The notes under the pieces were generated by a model. It saw only the letters and a program-made list of their open reading frames with translations, was not told the DNA's origin and did not search any database. Below are positions 28,207-39,607 of a stretch of 64,000 bases of DNA, piece after piece; the first letter of the stretch is position 1; every line of letters begins with the position of its first letter. A program made the position numbers and the translations under genes. Source of the DNA: Isoetes taiwanensis. Its lineage: Eukaryota > Streptophyta > Lycopodiopsida > Isoetales > Isoetaceae. The stretch spans positions 432,001 through 496,000 of the forward strand of contig JAJEKV010000206.1 of the NCBI GenBank assembly GCA_021234155.1. The letters run 5' to 3'.

Positions 28207-28645
28207 GGCTCAGGATAGTCTTACCCTGGTTTCGAGGATCCCGGAGGTAAAAATACCGACCTTCGGTATCACCACCAGGGCTCGACGGAATCCGTTTCAG
28301 GCCCCCCCGTTTCACCGTACTGACACACGTAAGGGGGCCTACAGAAATCTGGGCCGTCCGCCCATGCGACACATCCGGGCCGTCCGTCGTGTTCCCCGCC
28401 TCCGGTATCACCAAAAAAACTACAGGGCGATCCCGCGCTCCGGAATCACCAACATGTGATCCCAACCTCCAGGATCACCATTCCCTGGCCGATAACGGTA
28501 CCGGAATCAGCCGTGGAGATCCTGGCCTCCGGGATCACCGAAACCGCCGGCCGTGATTTCTTCCTCCGGGATCACCCACGTATGGCCGATATCGGCGATC
28601 CGATATCGGCGGCATTATCCCCGCCTCCGGGATCACCACCGTGGG
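28207..28645 (+). repeat. MULE left TIR
   Basis: Matches the reverse complement of 49240-49672 with scattered substitutions over about 430 bp, then diverges although the same GATCCCGGAGG motifs continue. It contains many CCTCCGGGATCACC motifs, which are candidate transposase-binding repeats. Confidence 0.9.
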
Positions 28646-29109
28646 CCGTGGGACCATGCTGCCCTCCGGGTTCGATACCTGATGTGATTCCCTCCTCCGG
28701 GATCACCACACTGCCAGAGTATATCGGAGCGTCCACGTGAACACATCGAAGCCCCTCGTTTGAACGTCGGGATTAAATACCGGGATTAAATACCGTACGC
28801 TATCCAATCATGGTGATAGGGGGGGGGGACCGCAGACCTTTCCGCATCGCCGACGACTAGGGGAGACGCCACGTCGGCGGTGGGGATTCATTACGGCGAT
28901 GGCTAAGTCCGACATTTGTGCGCCAAGATCCTTTGCCCTTTTCCGAAGGCTCACGAGCGGAAAGGGCCATTTTTCGCCAAATCTCATTGTCGTCATTTGC
29001 GCTTGACTCCGACAATTAGTTTAAGGTAATAAACAGAGCTAGCGCCATCAGGAACTCTGTTTTTTTTGTATTCAAAGCTTATTTTAAGCCTTTACGTTTT
29101 TTTTTACAG

Positions 29110-29750
29110 ATGGAGGAGTCGATTAACCTCGAAATCAGCCTAAACACGTCTATTAACGAGAACTGGAATGGTGCATTAGAAGAAAACTCAGTCTGGAAGA
29201 TGCCGGACTGCTTCAAAGACATCGCAGACCTTGGATCTGACCAAGAGGTTCAATCCCCGAACAGAAAAAAATTAAGGGCTAACTATACATTCATAGCCTA
29301 TCTTCTAATGCCTTGACTTGCAGGTTTTTAAGTGATGTATTTAAGAGGTGGAGGCACGAGGCATCAGCATTGCATAATGCACAAGTAATCTTGATGGAAG
29401 CTCCACAGCAGCACAACAGGGATTGTGGCATCTATGTTATTGGTTGTGTGCAGAAATTCATCAAAGAAATCTACAACAAGGAGACAGATGTGAGTTATCA
29501 TTGTCTTATCTTTTGTCTCTATTGGTTAGCAAATTTATGTACTGTTCATTTATAATCTACTGTCTTCATATGGTGATCAACCGGGACTGGTGTGCCAAAG
29601 AAGACATGGACAATTTGAGGACAGGCTTCAAGGTGATGCTGCAGAAATTAAGTGACTGCGTAAATGCAGGAAAATCAACCTTCTACCTGCCCGAGGGTAG
29701 CAACCAATTCGCACGGCCCTTGACCCGGTTGATGCTGAATGGCCCATAAC
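29110..29750 (+). pseudogene. Ulp1/C48-like cysteine protease, partial, inside the MULE
   Basis: ATG 29110 opens a segment starting MEESINLEISLNTSINENW. An exon from about 29323 (after TTGACTTGCAG) carries EAPQQHNRDCGIYVIGCVQ, the Gln/Cys part of the catalytic site of Ulp1/SENP SUMO proteases. It ends near a GTGAGT donor at 29490. The last segment (about 29578-29748) reads WCAKEDMDNLRTGF and ends at TAA near 29747. The His and Asp of the catalytic triad, usually about 60-100 residues before the Cys, are not visible, so the copy looks N-terminally incomplete. The family is recognised; exon limits are approximate. Confidence 0.65.
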
Positions 29751-30087
29751 AGAAAAAAAGGTTGTTCTGGGATTCAACATGTAAATTGTCTGCTATGTTT
29801 ATAAATATGACAGTTTTTCAATGGTTAATTGAAGTGGGAACTTGCTTTCCTTTTTTCTTGTCTGGGTTCACTCTTGACTTGTCAATCTGCATCCCATGGT
29901 ACTCATTGAAAATCACTGAAACCATTCAAGCACTTCATAACAGATGAACTGAATTTGAACACCTCTGGGATCCCAAAACTTGAATAGCTCTGGGATCCCA
30001 AAATTTGAACACCTCCGGGATCCCCAGGGAGCCAAATAATAAAACAACCATTAAAAAAGACAAACCACCAAAAAAAGACAAACCATT

Positions 30088-31225
30088 ATGTGGTGATCCC
30101 GGAGGACGGGATCACCACGATAAGATTCCGTCCTCCGGGATCCCTAGACAGCCAAAAAAAAAAAAGAATAGAATTACTTAGCCATTAAAAATTCATCGGC
30201 CCTGATTGATGATCCGGAGGGACGGGATCAACTGTGTGGTGATCCCGGAGGACGGGATCACCACAGGAAGATTCCGTCGTCCGGGATCCCCGGATAGCCA
30301 AAAAAAAAAGAATAGGATTTACTTAGCCATTAAAAAATCCCGTCCGCCAGTTGGTGATCACTGTGTGGTGATACCGGAGGATGGCATCAACTGTGTGGTG
30401 ATCCCGGAGAACGGGATCACCACAGGAAGATTCCGTCGTCCGGGATCCCCGGACCGCCAAAAAAAAAGAATAGAATTTACTTAGCCATCATTAAAAAATT
30501 CCATCCGCCAGTTGGTGATCCCGGAGGACGAGATCAACTGTGTGGTGATCCCGGAGGCTGGGATCACCACTAGTATATTCCGTCCTCCGGGATCACCAGA
30601 CAGCCAGAAAAAAAGAATAGAATTACTTAGCCATTTTTAAAAAATCCCGTCCGCCAGTTGGTGATCCGGTTGGGATCCCGAGGTCGGGATCAACCGCGGG
30701 TGGTGATACAGATCACCTGACACGTTGATCCCGCCCCTCCCGGATCACCGCAAAAAAAATATATATAATTACTTAGCCATTTTTAAAAAATCCTGTCCGC
30801 CAGTTGGTGATCCCGGAGGCCGGGATCAACTGTGTGGTGATCCCGGAGGCCGGGATCACCACAAGTACGGGATCACCACAAGTAGATTTCGTCCTCCGGG
30901 ATCACCAGACAGCCAGAAAAAAAAAGAATATAATTACTTAGCCATTTTTAAAAAATCCCGTCCGCCAGTTGGTGATCCGGGAGGACGGGATCAACTGCAT
31001 GGTGATCCCGCGGGCCGGGATCACCACAAAGAGATTCCGTCCTCCGGGATCACCAGACAGCAAGAAAAAAAAAAAATAGAATTACTTAGCCATTTTTAAA
31101 AAATCCCGTCCGCCAGTTGGTGATCCCGGAGGACGGGATCAACTGTGTGGTGATCCCGGGGGCCGGGATCACCACAAAGAGATTCCCTCCTCCGGGATCC
31201 CCAGACCGCCAAAAAAATAATAGAA
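30088..31225 (+). repeat. Tandem array of about eight ~145-165 bp units with palindromes
   Basis: Each unit has GTGGTGATCCCGGAGG then xCGGGATCACCAC (a near-perfect palindrome), a second inverted pair around TTCCGTCxTCCGGGATC, an A-rich stretch with AGAATAGAATTACTTAGCCA, and AAATCCCGTCCGCCAGTTGG. Units begin near 30091, 30237, 30397, 30541, 30700 (degenerate), 30835, 30999 and 31148. The same motifs fill both TIRs, so the array belongs to the MULE. Confidence 0.9.
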
Positions 31226-31418
31226 ATTACCTAGCCATTGAAAAAGTCGACTTTACCACTTTACCCTTCGAAATTGAAATCATGGCTTAACCGTTGTACA
31301 ATGGATAGTACAACAATTGATTCATGAGTCTATATATACCCTTGCCTTAGTTGTTCTTGATAGAAAGTTAGTTGGTTTCAGTTGAGTTCAGTAGCAGTCG
31401 AGTTAATTTGCTTACTGT

Positions 31419-32098
31419 TCAAGCCAAGTGACAGATGGTGAGGACCCGACAACAGCTTGTTGAGAGCAGTGCCATCAATTCCTGAGAGATCCACGGTGCT
31501 AGCTTGAATCTGATACCTTTCTCTACGTCAACAAATTTACCATGGGAAGGCTCACCTTGGAGATTTCTATGCTCAAACCCATAATAAGTAACTTGCGAGC
31601 ATTCTGGGAGAAGGTAGAGTTGCCTAATGGTAAAATGGCATTGGCAGCCCCTACGAACACTCTCACCCCTCTCAACTCTTTTCCTGCGTGTGCCAGGTTG
31701 ACGTGGTCCATCAGCAACCACGTGAGTGTTCAAAGTCTTGTCCGGGGGACCATATATGCACCAATACCTATTTTGAGTGTTCAAAATTAGTGCATGAAAG
31801 TAGTGCATGTACATCTAAGAATTAAATATACTTCTGCTACAATGTTTTCTACTACAGAAACAACATCAACAGCAGTAAACTAGAGGATAGGGTTTTAGAA
31901 ATACATACCTCTTCATAGTCAAACAAGAATCCCTAGTTGGCCTCTTTAGCACCCTCTCGGGATTGGAACTCCGTAAGTAGAAGTTGCACGGTGCCACACA
32001 ATTTCTTTGCTCTCCAAGAATGAAGTCTTCAACCCGGTTTGTTGGGAAGTAGCAGGTCCAGACAAGCATTTCTCCACCTCCATGTACAGAAGGAACTT
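31419..32098 (-). pseudogene. MULE minus-strand gene, downstream exons (5' exons at 48702-48897)
   Basis: Exon B runs 32098 to 31909 and ends with a strong donor (AAGAG|GTATGT). Exon C starts at 31767 after CAAAATAG and keeps the frame, reading YWCIYGPPDKTLN and later RRGCQCHFTIRQLY. It ends at a stop at 31419. The gene's first part lies beyond the Ty3 insertion at 48702-48897, and the frame is continuous once one AACTT copy and the element are removed. The C-x-C-H stretch recalls N-terminal domains of transposase-like proteins I associate with seedless-plant genomes, but I cannot name the family. The rest of the protein, including any DDE domain, is absent. Confidence 0.6.
32094..32098 (+). 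repeat. Target-site duplication of the Ty3 chromovirus, left
   Basis: AACTT directly before the 5' LTR, repeated at 48702-48706 directly after the 3' LTR. Confidence 0.85.
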
Positions 32099-33314
32099 TG
32101 TGACGTTCCACGTATTTATACGGTATACGTATGAATATATTGACACGTCACTACGCCACCATGGGGTATTTTAACCTAGGGGGTTGACCTAAAAGGGATT
32201 AATTTAGCAATGCTAAATTAATAAAGGGTTAATTAAAGGCTAATTACCTATAATTTAGGATAATTGATAAATTAGGAAGGAGGCACCTGGCCAAACTCGA
32301 TTGGCCAGTAGGAGAATGCTAACTTGGGGCATCAAATTGGATCCCTATCCCATTTTGACCCCAAATCGAACCAAGAGGAAGAGCTGCTGAGGGCCCAAAT
32401 TGCTTGAAGATGGAGATGCCACATGACAATGGATCCAGCAGGAATTCGGGTTAGTGCATAGATTAGCTTGATATTCTAGGGCTAGTGCCTCTGTCAGTCT
32501 TCTCTGGTTGTCTTTGATGATGATTAACCCTTGTTTGATAGTTAGAACTGTTCTCAATTATGGATTATGTTCTGTGATGTATGGATGGATGTATCTTTGG
32601 TAGTATCTTTGTTAGTTCTTCCAGAAAGCAGGGTTTAAGGGGGGTAGAGACCTCTGTGACCTATGTTCGTAGTATGCTCCTAGTATCTCCCCTAGTACCC
32701 AGTACTTGCGGCCTGTGCACAAGATCATACCGAGCTGTGGAATCTATGGCATGATTGAAGCACCAGACAAGGAGCCGTGGTGATGAAGTGTGGGGTGGGG
32801 TCTCGCCTGAGCATAAAAGGCTACGGGGACTCCTTCAGTGAGCTAGGCCTGATAGCTGACCAGTGAACCCGGCCGGATATGGGTCTGACACTCCCTGGGT
32901 ACAGTTGTGTGAGCACCCTGTACTTTGAGTAGACTTAGGGGAGTAAGTCGGGTAAGGCTGCGGGGCTCGCTGATGCGGCATGCATTCTCTAGCTCACCCA
33001 CGGATTCACTGCGACTCTGGAAAGGGACACTTCCCTGACCTGCCTCATCGGACCGGGGAGATGTAACCCGGAGTAGTCCCGAAGGGTGATGCCTTGGGAC
33101 TGCGTCTCCGGAAGGCTACAATGACGCTATAGCTTGATTCAATTCATCTGCAAAGTGTGCACGGGAGGGGCGGATGGAGTGGACAACCCTAGACGATGAT
33201 CTATGCCAGCCAACGCCATGTCACGATTCTGTCTGCTGTACTCCGAGACCTAGCCGTCAGTCGAACCTCACGGGAGTCTGAGCCGAGGTAGAACCTTGGG
33301 TTTGGGGAGTTTCC
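32099..33314 (+). repeat. Chromovirus 5' LTR, first part
   Basis: Corresponds base for base to 47186-48401 of the 3' LTR. Interrupted at GAGTTTCC by the copia element; the LTR resumes, after a duplicated stretch, at 38979. Confidence 0.92.
33071..33314 (+). repeat. 244-bp LTR segment duplicated on both sides of the copia element, left copy
   Basis: GAGTAGTCCCGAAGGG through GGGGAGTTTCC occurs here and again at 38735-38978. In the intact 3' LTR it occurs once. The two copies differ at a few bases. Confidence 0.9.
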
Positions 33315-33954
33315 TGTTAGTGTGTATCAAGTTATATTATATGCATCCTATATTCATGAGAAGCAGTGGCAGTGAATATATTGTAGCTACAAGAACAACC
33401 TATGAGAAGCAGTGGCAGTAGGTTGTACTGGTCTTACAGGTTGAAGATTCGTATTGAACAGTTAGAGATGCAAGCAAATGAGTGCTTTATGTATTTATGT
33501 GCTTTATGTGCTTGATGGAAACGCTATATTCCTTCTGTTGGCCTGTGGGATATAAGATGCAGATGAGGTTTCTATTCTGAGTCACTTGGATCTAGCCGTA
33601 ACCGTCGTGCAAGAGATATATAGGAACGATGAGAAGATGAATAATTTGGGAGGATCAAGTATTGATCAGATCAAAGGGTCGAGAGGTGCCGGGTTTGATG
33701 AATTCGAGCTCTCAATGCTTAAAACTATTATTATCTATATTTTGAGCTTAGAAAGTACTCATTGATTAGAAGTGATGAAATGATTTTTAGCATATCAAGG
33801 AATGAATGACCATAACTTGGCTTCCTTGATACTAGATGCTTTTGTACTTGAAGATGGTTTATTGATTTAATATTGCTAGACTGAAAGTACAAGGAAATCA
33901 TTGTGTTGAATTTACATCCTTGCAAAGGAATTGTCTTTCTTGATTAATCCAACA
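33315..33954 (+). repeat. Copia 5' LTR
   Basis: 640 bp, from TGTTAGTGTG to CCAACA, directly followed by the primer-binding site. Confidence 0.9.
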
Positions 33955-33968
33955 TTGGTATCAGAGCC
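33955..33968 (+). promoter_or_regulatory. Copia primer-binding site
   Basis: TTGGTATCAGAGC is complementary to the 3' end of plant initiator methionine tRNA, the usual first-strand primer. Confidence 0.9.
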
Positions 33969-33987
33969 TTAAAATTCCAAGTGCAGG

Positions 33988-36900
33988 ATGTCGAGAAGAT
34001 TTGGTGCAAATCTTCTAAATTCCATAGAGACATTCAAAGGAGACAGTGGGTTTCAATTGTGGAAACAAAGTATAAAAGAGGTATTGGAATTTGAGAATTT
34101 GTGGTATTTATGTGATCCAACTAGTGCAGGAGCAGGTATAAATAGCTCAGGGGGTAATGGCACATGAGGATCTAGTGCTAGTGCTAGCTCTGTTGCAGGT
34201 GGTGCACAGACGGAATCTCCAAGTGCTGGAGGAGATACTAGTGCAAGTCTTTGGCGGGAGTGCAACCTTGAGAACAAGTGCAGATGAGAAAACAAAGATT
34301 ATGGAGGCTCATCAATAATTAGCAACAAGGTTGGTACTTGTGATTAAATTGAAGCTAAGGGTAAGTCTCCAAGAGAAATGTGGAAATATATGATTGATAA
34401 CTATGAGATAAAATCCTCATCTCAAATAGATGTTCTGGAGAAGCAATTAAGAAGGTTAAAACTTTATGAAAAGGACAATATTACAGAATTTTTAGAGAAG
34501 TTTGAATCCATCATTGCTGACCTTGAAGGTGCTTGGGGTTGTTCTTAATGAGGATTATCAATTACTAGCTATCTCTAGGGCTGTATCTCATAATGCACAT
34601 CTTGCTACTCTTTTGAAAAATGTTGCTAGGTCCAAAGAACATGCCATAAGGATGATTTGTACAGAGTTTGAGCAAGGAAGAGATGCTGAGGAGGATGAGG
34701 CAGAAGTTATGTATGCTGGAAAAAAAGGTAAGAAATCCTTTGACAAAGGGAAGATAGGTCCATGTTTTAAATGCAACAGTTATGGGCATTTGAAGATAAA
34801 CTGTCCTAAGCAAGATAAAGAAATAGTGTGCTATAACTGTGAGGGAAAGGGGCATATGGCAAACAAGTGTTCCAGTCCAAAAAGAAATAAAGGAAAAGAC
34901 AGAAAATATTTTGAAAGCAAGAGCAAAGGAGGAAGACATAATCTGAGTCTGAATGTGGTTAAAGAATCTGAGGAGGAGGAGCTAGATGAAGATATAGAGG
35001 TAAATATTTCAAACAATTGTTTTTCAAGGAAAGAAACTCATAACAAAGATGTTCTCATTCTAGATTCAGGAGCTGAAAAATCAGTAGCCTCAAGTTCATG
35101 CTTGCTGAAAAATTGCAAAGGAGAAGCAGGACATGTTCAGTTTGGGAATGGAGAGTTGAAGCAGATAGCAGATAGTGGAATGCTTGAATTGTTTGATTTG
35201 CAAGGGAAGAAGATTGTTCTAGAAAAAGTATTATGTGTGCCTGGTCTTGTAAGGAATTTGATTTCCATAGCTCAGCTAGTAGATCTTGGTTACAAGGTTG
35301 TTTTTGAAAGACTGCAATGTAATGTGATTTATGAAAATAAAGTGAAATTTATTGGAAGAAGAATTGGAAATCTATTTGGTCTTGATAATATTCATTGTCA
35401 ACCAACTAAGCTGAATCTTGTAACCTTGCCATCAGTTGATACATGGCATGGGAGACTTGGGCATGCAAATTCTAAAATCATTGAATTATTGTGTAAGAAA
35501 GGGTTTATAGAAGCAGATTTAAACCAATTTGAAAAATCAGTATGTATGGGATGTGCACTTGGCAAACATACTCGGTTACCGTTTAGAAGATCTAATAAAA
35601 GATCACAAGGGTTGTTGGATTTAGTGCACACTGATTTGTGTGGACCTATAAATATAACAGGGTTATCTGGGAAAAGATACTTTATGACTCTAATTGATGA
35701 TTTTAGCAGACATACTCACATCTATTGTTTGAAAACAAAATCTAAGGCAATGGACATATTCAAACAATATGTAAATGAAGTAGAAACTGAAACTGGAAGG
35801 AAGATCAAGTGTTTGAGATCTGATAGAGGTAGAGAATTCTTATCAGGAGAGTTCAAACAATACTGCAAACGTAAAGGAATAAGAAGACAGCTCACATGTA
35901 GGTATTCTCCTCAACAGAATGGAATTGCAGAAAGAAAGAATAGAACACTTCTTAATGCAGTAAGAAGTATGCTAAAATCATCAGGGCTTCCAAATTTTTT
36001 ATGGGAAGAGGCTGTTCAAACAGCTACCATGATTCAAAACAGTTTGCCTTCAGTAAGCATAAAAGGGGCAATCCCTGATATGCTATGGTCAGGAAAAACC
36101 ATAGATTACAGCAAACTAAGAATATATGGATGCTTGGCCTACACACACATTCCTGAAGAGCTCAGGAAAAAATTGGATGATAGAGCCATGATTACCTATC
36201 TAGTTGGATATGACACTCAGTCTAAAGCATTTAGATTGTACAATCCGAGAACTAGAAAGATAGTGGTAAGTAGAGATGTAATCTTTGATGAATCTCAAGT
36301 GTATAAAGTGCAAGTCAAGATGAATAAACAAAGGGAGATTGCTGAAAGCATAATCAATGATGAAAAGGTTAATGAAGAGGTGGGAGATTCTGAAGATGTG
36401 CAAATACCAAACCAAGAGATCATAAATGAAGAACCTGAGACATCAAATGATGCAGACCTACCTCAAAGAAAGAAAAGAATTATTGAAGTAGAGAAACTAC
36501 AACAAGCAAACATAAGAATTGATCCCTCAATTCATGGTCGTACAACTCGAGGTAAGAGTAAGAGATTTCAGAATGTGGAAGGAGAAGTGAATAATGTGTT
36601 TGAAATATTAGCACATCTAGATCCAGACATTCCAAAAACATATGAAGATGTGCTTGATTCAGCAGAGAGGGATAAATGGCTAAATGCTATGAATGAGGAG
36701 ATGAAGTCATTTCATAACACCAACACCTATGAACTTGTGGACAGACCTGATGGGAAAAATATTGTTGGTAACAAATGGCTGTTTAGGATAAAAACAGGTA
36801 TAGATGGAAAGACACCTAGATACAAGGCCAGATTGGTTGCCCAAGGGTTTTCACAGAAAAAAGGTCAGGACTTTGATGAAACCTTTTCTCCTTTGGTTAA

Positions 36901-37189
36901 AATGAATAGCATTAGAATGCTCTTAGCAATAGCAAATGCAGAAAATTTAGAAGTGCATCATATGGATGTGAAAACTGCATTTCTAAATGCCATATTAGAA
37001 GAAGAGATTTTCATGAAGCAGGCCCCAGGATTTGAACAAGGGATAGACAAGGTGTGGAAGCTCAATAGAGCAGTATATGGGCTAAAACAATCTCCTCGAG
37101 AATGGTATAAGTGTATGGATGGATACCTAAGAGAGCATGAATTTATAAAATTGGATAATGATGCCAATATGAAGAAGAGTGGTGTATAA
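33988..37189 (+). pseudogene. Copia gag-pol, first part (gag, protease, integrase, RT start)
   Basis: ATG 33988 opens gag (MSRRFGANLLNSIETFKGDS). A stop near 34168 and a one-base shift near 34535 break it. From 34502 one frame of about 895 codons carries two CCHC knuckles (CFKCNSYGHLKINC and CYNCEGKGHMANKC, about residues 88-125), protease LDSGAEKS (about 187), the GAG-pre-integrase HHCC region (GRLGHAN to CMGCALGKH), the integrase triad in HTDLCGP, SDRGREF and NGIAERKNR, and the RT start (KWLFRIKTGIDG, HHMDVKTAFLNA). The frame ends in a stop at 37187 because of a small indel just before the RT active site. Confidence 0.92.
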
Positions 37190-38169
37190 TAGCATTATAT
37201 GTTGATGATAATATAATGGTAGCAAAGGGAACAAGATGCTTAAATATGTGCAAAGAGCTGCTAAAGCAAAGATTTGAGATGACTGACTTGGGGGAATTGA
37301 AGAATTTTCTTGGAGTTGAAATGAGCAGAAATCGAGCAGAAGGTATGATAACTCTTACTCAAAAGAAACAAATACTTGGAATGTTAAAAAAATTTAACAT
37401 GCAAGACTGTAAAATCTGCAATACTCCTGCTGTACCTGGTCATAAGCTATCTGAAAGTATGTGTCCACAGAATGAGGTTGAAAGAAAGGAGATGCTAGCA
37501 GTGCCCTATAGGTCCTTGGTTGGATGTTTAGCTTATGTAGCTAATTGCACAAGACCTGACATTGCACATAGTGTTAATATCTTGAGTAGGTATAACACTG
37601 ACCCTGGCAGGGAGCATTGGACTGCTGCAAAAAGAGTCCTGAGATACTTAAAGGGAACAGTTGAAGAAGGAATCAGATATACAACAGGGAACCTAACATT
37701 GGAAGGGTTTTGTGATGCTGATTGGGGTGGAGATGTAGATACAAGAAAGTCAACTTCAGGATATTTAGTTATGTTAGGAGAAGCACCTATATCCTGGAAA
37801 TGCAAAAAACAAACTGCCATAGCCATGTCTAGTGCAGAGGCAGAATATGCTACTGCCACTTTATGCTCAAAGGAAATTATTTGGGAGAGAAGACTAATTA
37901 TGGAGCTAGGTTTTAAGAAACCATTGGCCACAAAAATTTAATGTGACAGTACAAGCTGCATAGCACTGTCCAAAAATCCAGTTCTACATGAAAGGAGTAA
38001 ACATATAGAACTGGAAATGCATTTTATTAGAGATGTGGTCAAGAAGAATTTGGTAACCATGGAATATGTAAATACAGAAGAACAATTAGCAGACATTCTT
38101 ACCAAGTCTCTGGCAGAGAAAAGATTTAACTATTTGAAGGAGAAAATGATGCATATAAACATAACATGA
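37171..38169 (+). pseudogene. Copia pol, second part (RT active site and RNase H)
   Basis: In the shifted frame, EEWCIIALYVDDNIMV holds the RT catalytic YVDD. RNase H follows with FCDADWGGDVDTRKSTSGYL and AMSSAEAEYATA. A TAA at 37939 interrupts the frame before CDSTSCIALSKNP; coding similarity then resumes to the end at about 38169. The stop and the indel make this copy non-autonomous. Confidence 0.9.
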
Positions 38170-38176
38170 AGGAGGA

Positions 38177-38736
38177 TGTTAGTGTGTATCAAGTTATATT
38201 ATATGCATCCTATATTCATGAGAAGCAGTGGCAGTGAATATATTGTAGCTACAAGAACAACCTATGAGAAGCAGAGGCAGTAGGTTGTACTGGTCTTACA
38301 GGTTGAAGATTCGTATTGAACAGTTAGAGATGCAAGCAAATGAGTGCTTTATGTATTTATGTGCTTTATGTGCTTGATGGAAATGCTATATTCCTTCTGT
38401 TGGCCTGTGGGATATAAGATGCAGATGAGGTTTCTATTCTAAGTCACTTGGATCTAGCCGTAACCGTCGTGCAAGAGATAATCAAGTATTGATCAGATCA
38501 AAGGGTCGAGGGGTGCCGGGTTTGATGAATTCGAGCTCTCAATGCTTAAAACTATTATTATCTATATTTTGAGCTTAGGAAGTACTCATTGATTAGAAGT
38601 GATGAAATGATTTTTAGCATATCAAGGAATGAATGACCATAACTTGGCTTCCTTGATACTAGATGCTTTTGTACTTGAAGATGGTTTATTGATTTAATAT
38701 TGCTAGACTGAAAGTACAAGGAAATCATTGTGTTGA
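38177..38736 (+). repeat. Copia 3' LTR, 3'-truncated
   Basis: Begins TGTTAGTG after a purine-rich GAAGGAGGA tract. Compared with the 5' LTR it lacks an internal stretch of about 35 bp (after GCAAGAGATA) and its final 45 bp; it stops at GTGTTGA, where chromovirus LTR sequence resumes with a shared GA. Confidence 0.9.
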
Positions 38737-39169
38737 GTAGTCCCGAAGGGTGATGCCTTGGGACTGCGTCTCCGGAAGGCTACAATGACGCTATAGCTTG
38801 ATTCAATTCATCTGCAAAGTGTGCACGGGAGGGGCGGATGGAGTGGACAACCCTAGCCGATGATCTATGCCAGCCAACGCCATGTCACGATTCTGTCTGC
38901 TGTACTTCGAGACCTAGCCGTCAGTCGAACCTCACGGGAGTCTGAGCCGGGGTAGAACCTTGGGTTTGGGGAGTTTCCTCTAGTATTAAATGTATTTCCT
39001 CTGTTATTATCTGTTGGATGGACGTGCCACCCTTCGTGGTGGTTATTATTTATGATATGATTATGTTGTATGCTAACTTGTATTCACGCTTCCGCGACAT
39101 AGGAGTCCCATTGAAGGCGTGGGCCGAATGACACCTCCGTGTCCTTCACCCGGGCCTCTTTTAATGGAT
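38735..39169 (+). repeat. Chromovirus 5' LTR, second part, with duplicated segment and truncated end
   Basis: 38735-38978 repeats 33071-33314. 38979-39169 corresponds to 48402-48592 of the 3' LTR. Homology stops after ATGGAT, so the last 109 bp of the LTR, including CGTCACA, and a recognisable primer-binding site are missing on this side. Confidence 0.88.
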
Positions 39170-39607
39170 CGGGCACCTCCCAAATACCCTAGGGGGGCAC
39201 GTTTCCCGAGGTCAAAAGAGCAACACCAAGCCGAAAAGTCCAAAGGGGCGCTGCTGTCGGATGCGGGGTTTTTTTCGAAAAAATATTAGCGTATAACGCT
39301 ATAGCTTCCATACGGTCGCTGTATAAAAAATTGCCGCCTTTTTTTTTTCTTTTTAAATTTTGAAAAAAAAAGATTTGAAAAAAAAAAAAAAGTTTAGATT
39401 CAAATTTGTGTTTCTTTTTGAAAAATGTGTTTGTTGGGACGTCTTCCTGCCGCCATAGCCGCCGGAGTAGAGCTCGCCTGTCGCCATAGCCGACCTTGCA
39501 TGTTACCCTGCTACTACCTTAACCGCCTAGCGTCTCCCTTCTGATCCTAGCGCCACCTACTCTACACTAAGCGTCCATTTCCTTGCCACTTGTATGCGCT
39601 AGCTGCC
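39170..39607. other. Acquired region upstream of the extra ORFs
   Basis: Not present at the matching place in the 3' LTR. Includes GC-rich text, then ATAACGCTATAGCTTCCATA and two A- or T-rich runs (39339-39400). No primer-binding site found. Confidence 0.5.

Larger units (their letters stand above)
33315..38736 (+). mobile_element. Ty1/copia retrotransposon, nested in the chromovirus 5' LTR
   Basis: 5' LTR 33315-33954, primer-binding site from 33955 (TTGGTATCAGAGC, initiator-Met tRNA type), gag-pol 33988-38169, polypurine tract just before 38177, 3' LTR 38177-38736. Domain order protease, integrase, RT, RNase H is diagnostic of Ty1/copia. The LTRs differ at few positions plus one 35-bp-class deletion in the 3' copy, so it is younger than its chromovirus host. 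Gag-pol is broken by a stop and two frameshifts. The 3' LTR lacks its last 45 bp. Confidence 0.93.

Noticed and set aside
28808-28996. Small minus-strand ORF inside the MULE
   Set aside because: GC-rich subterminal sequence, no motif and no homologous frame in the right half of the element.
30206-31099. Plus-strand ORFs through the GATCCCGGAGG array
   Set aside because: Open only because unit lengths happen to keep the frame; the residues are translations of the repeat.
30088-31225. CRISPR array
   Set aside because: Repeats are whole 145-165 bp units with similar interiors and poly-A runs, not short repeats with unique spacers; this is plant DNA.
35398-37931. Minus-strand ORFs under the copia gag-pol
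   Set aside because: They are shadows of the strong plus-strand polyprotein.
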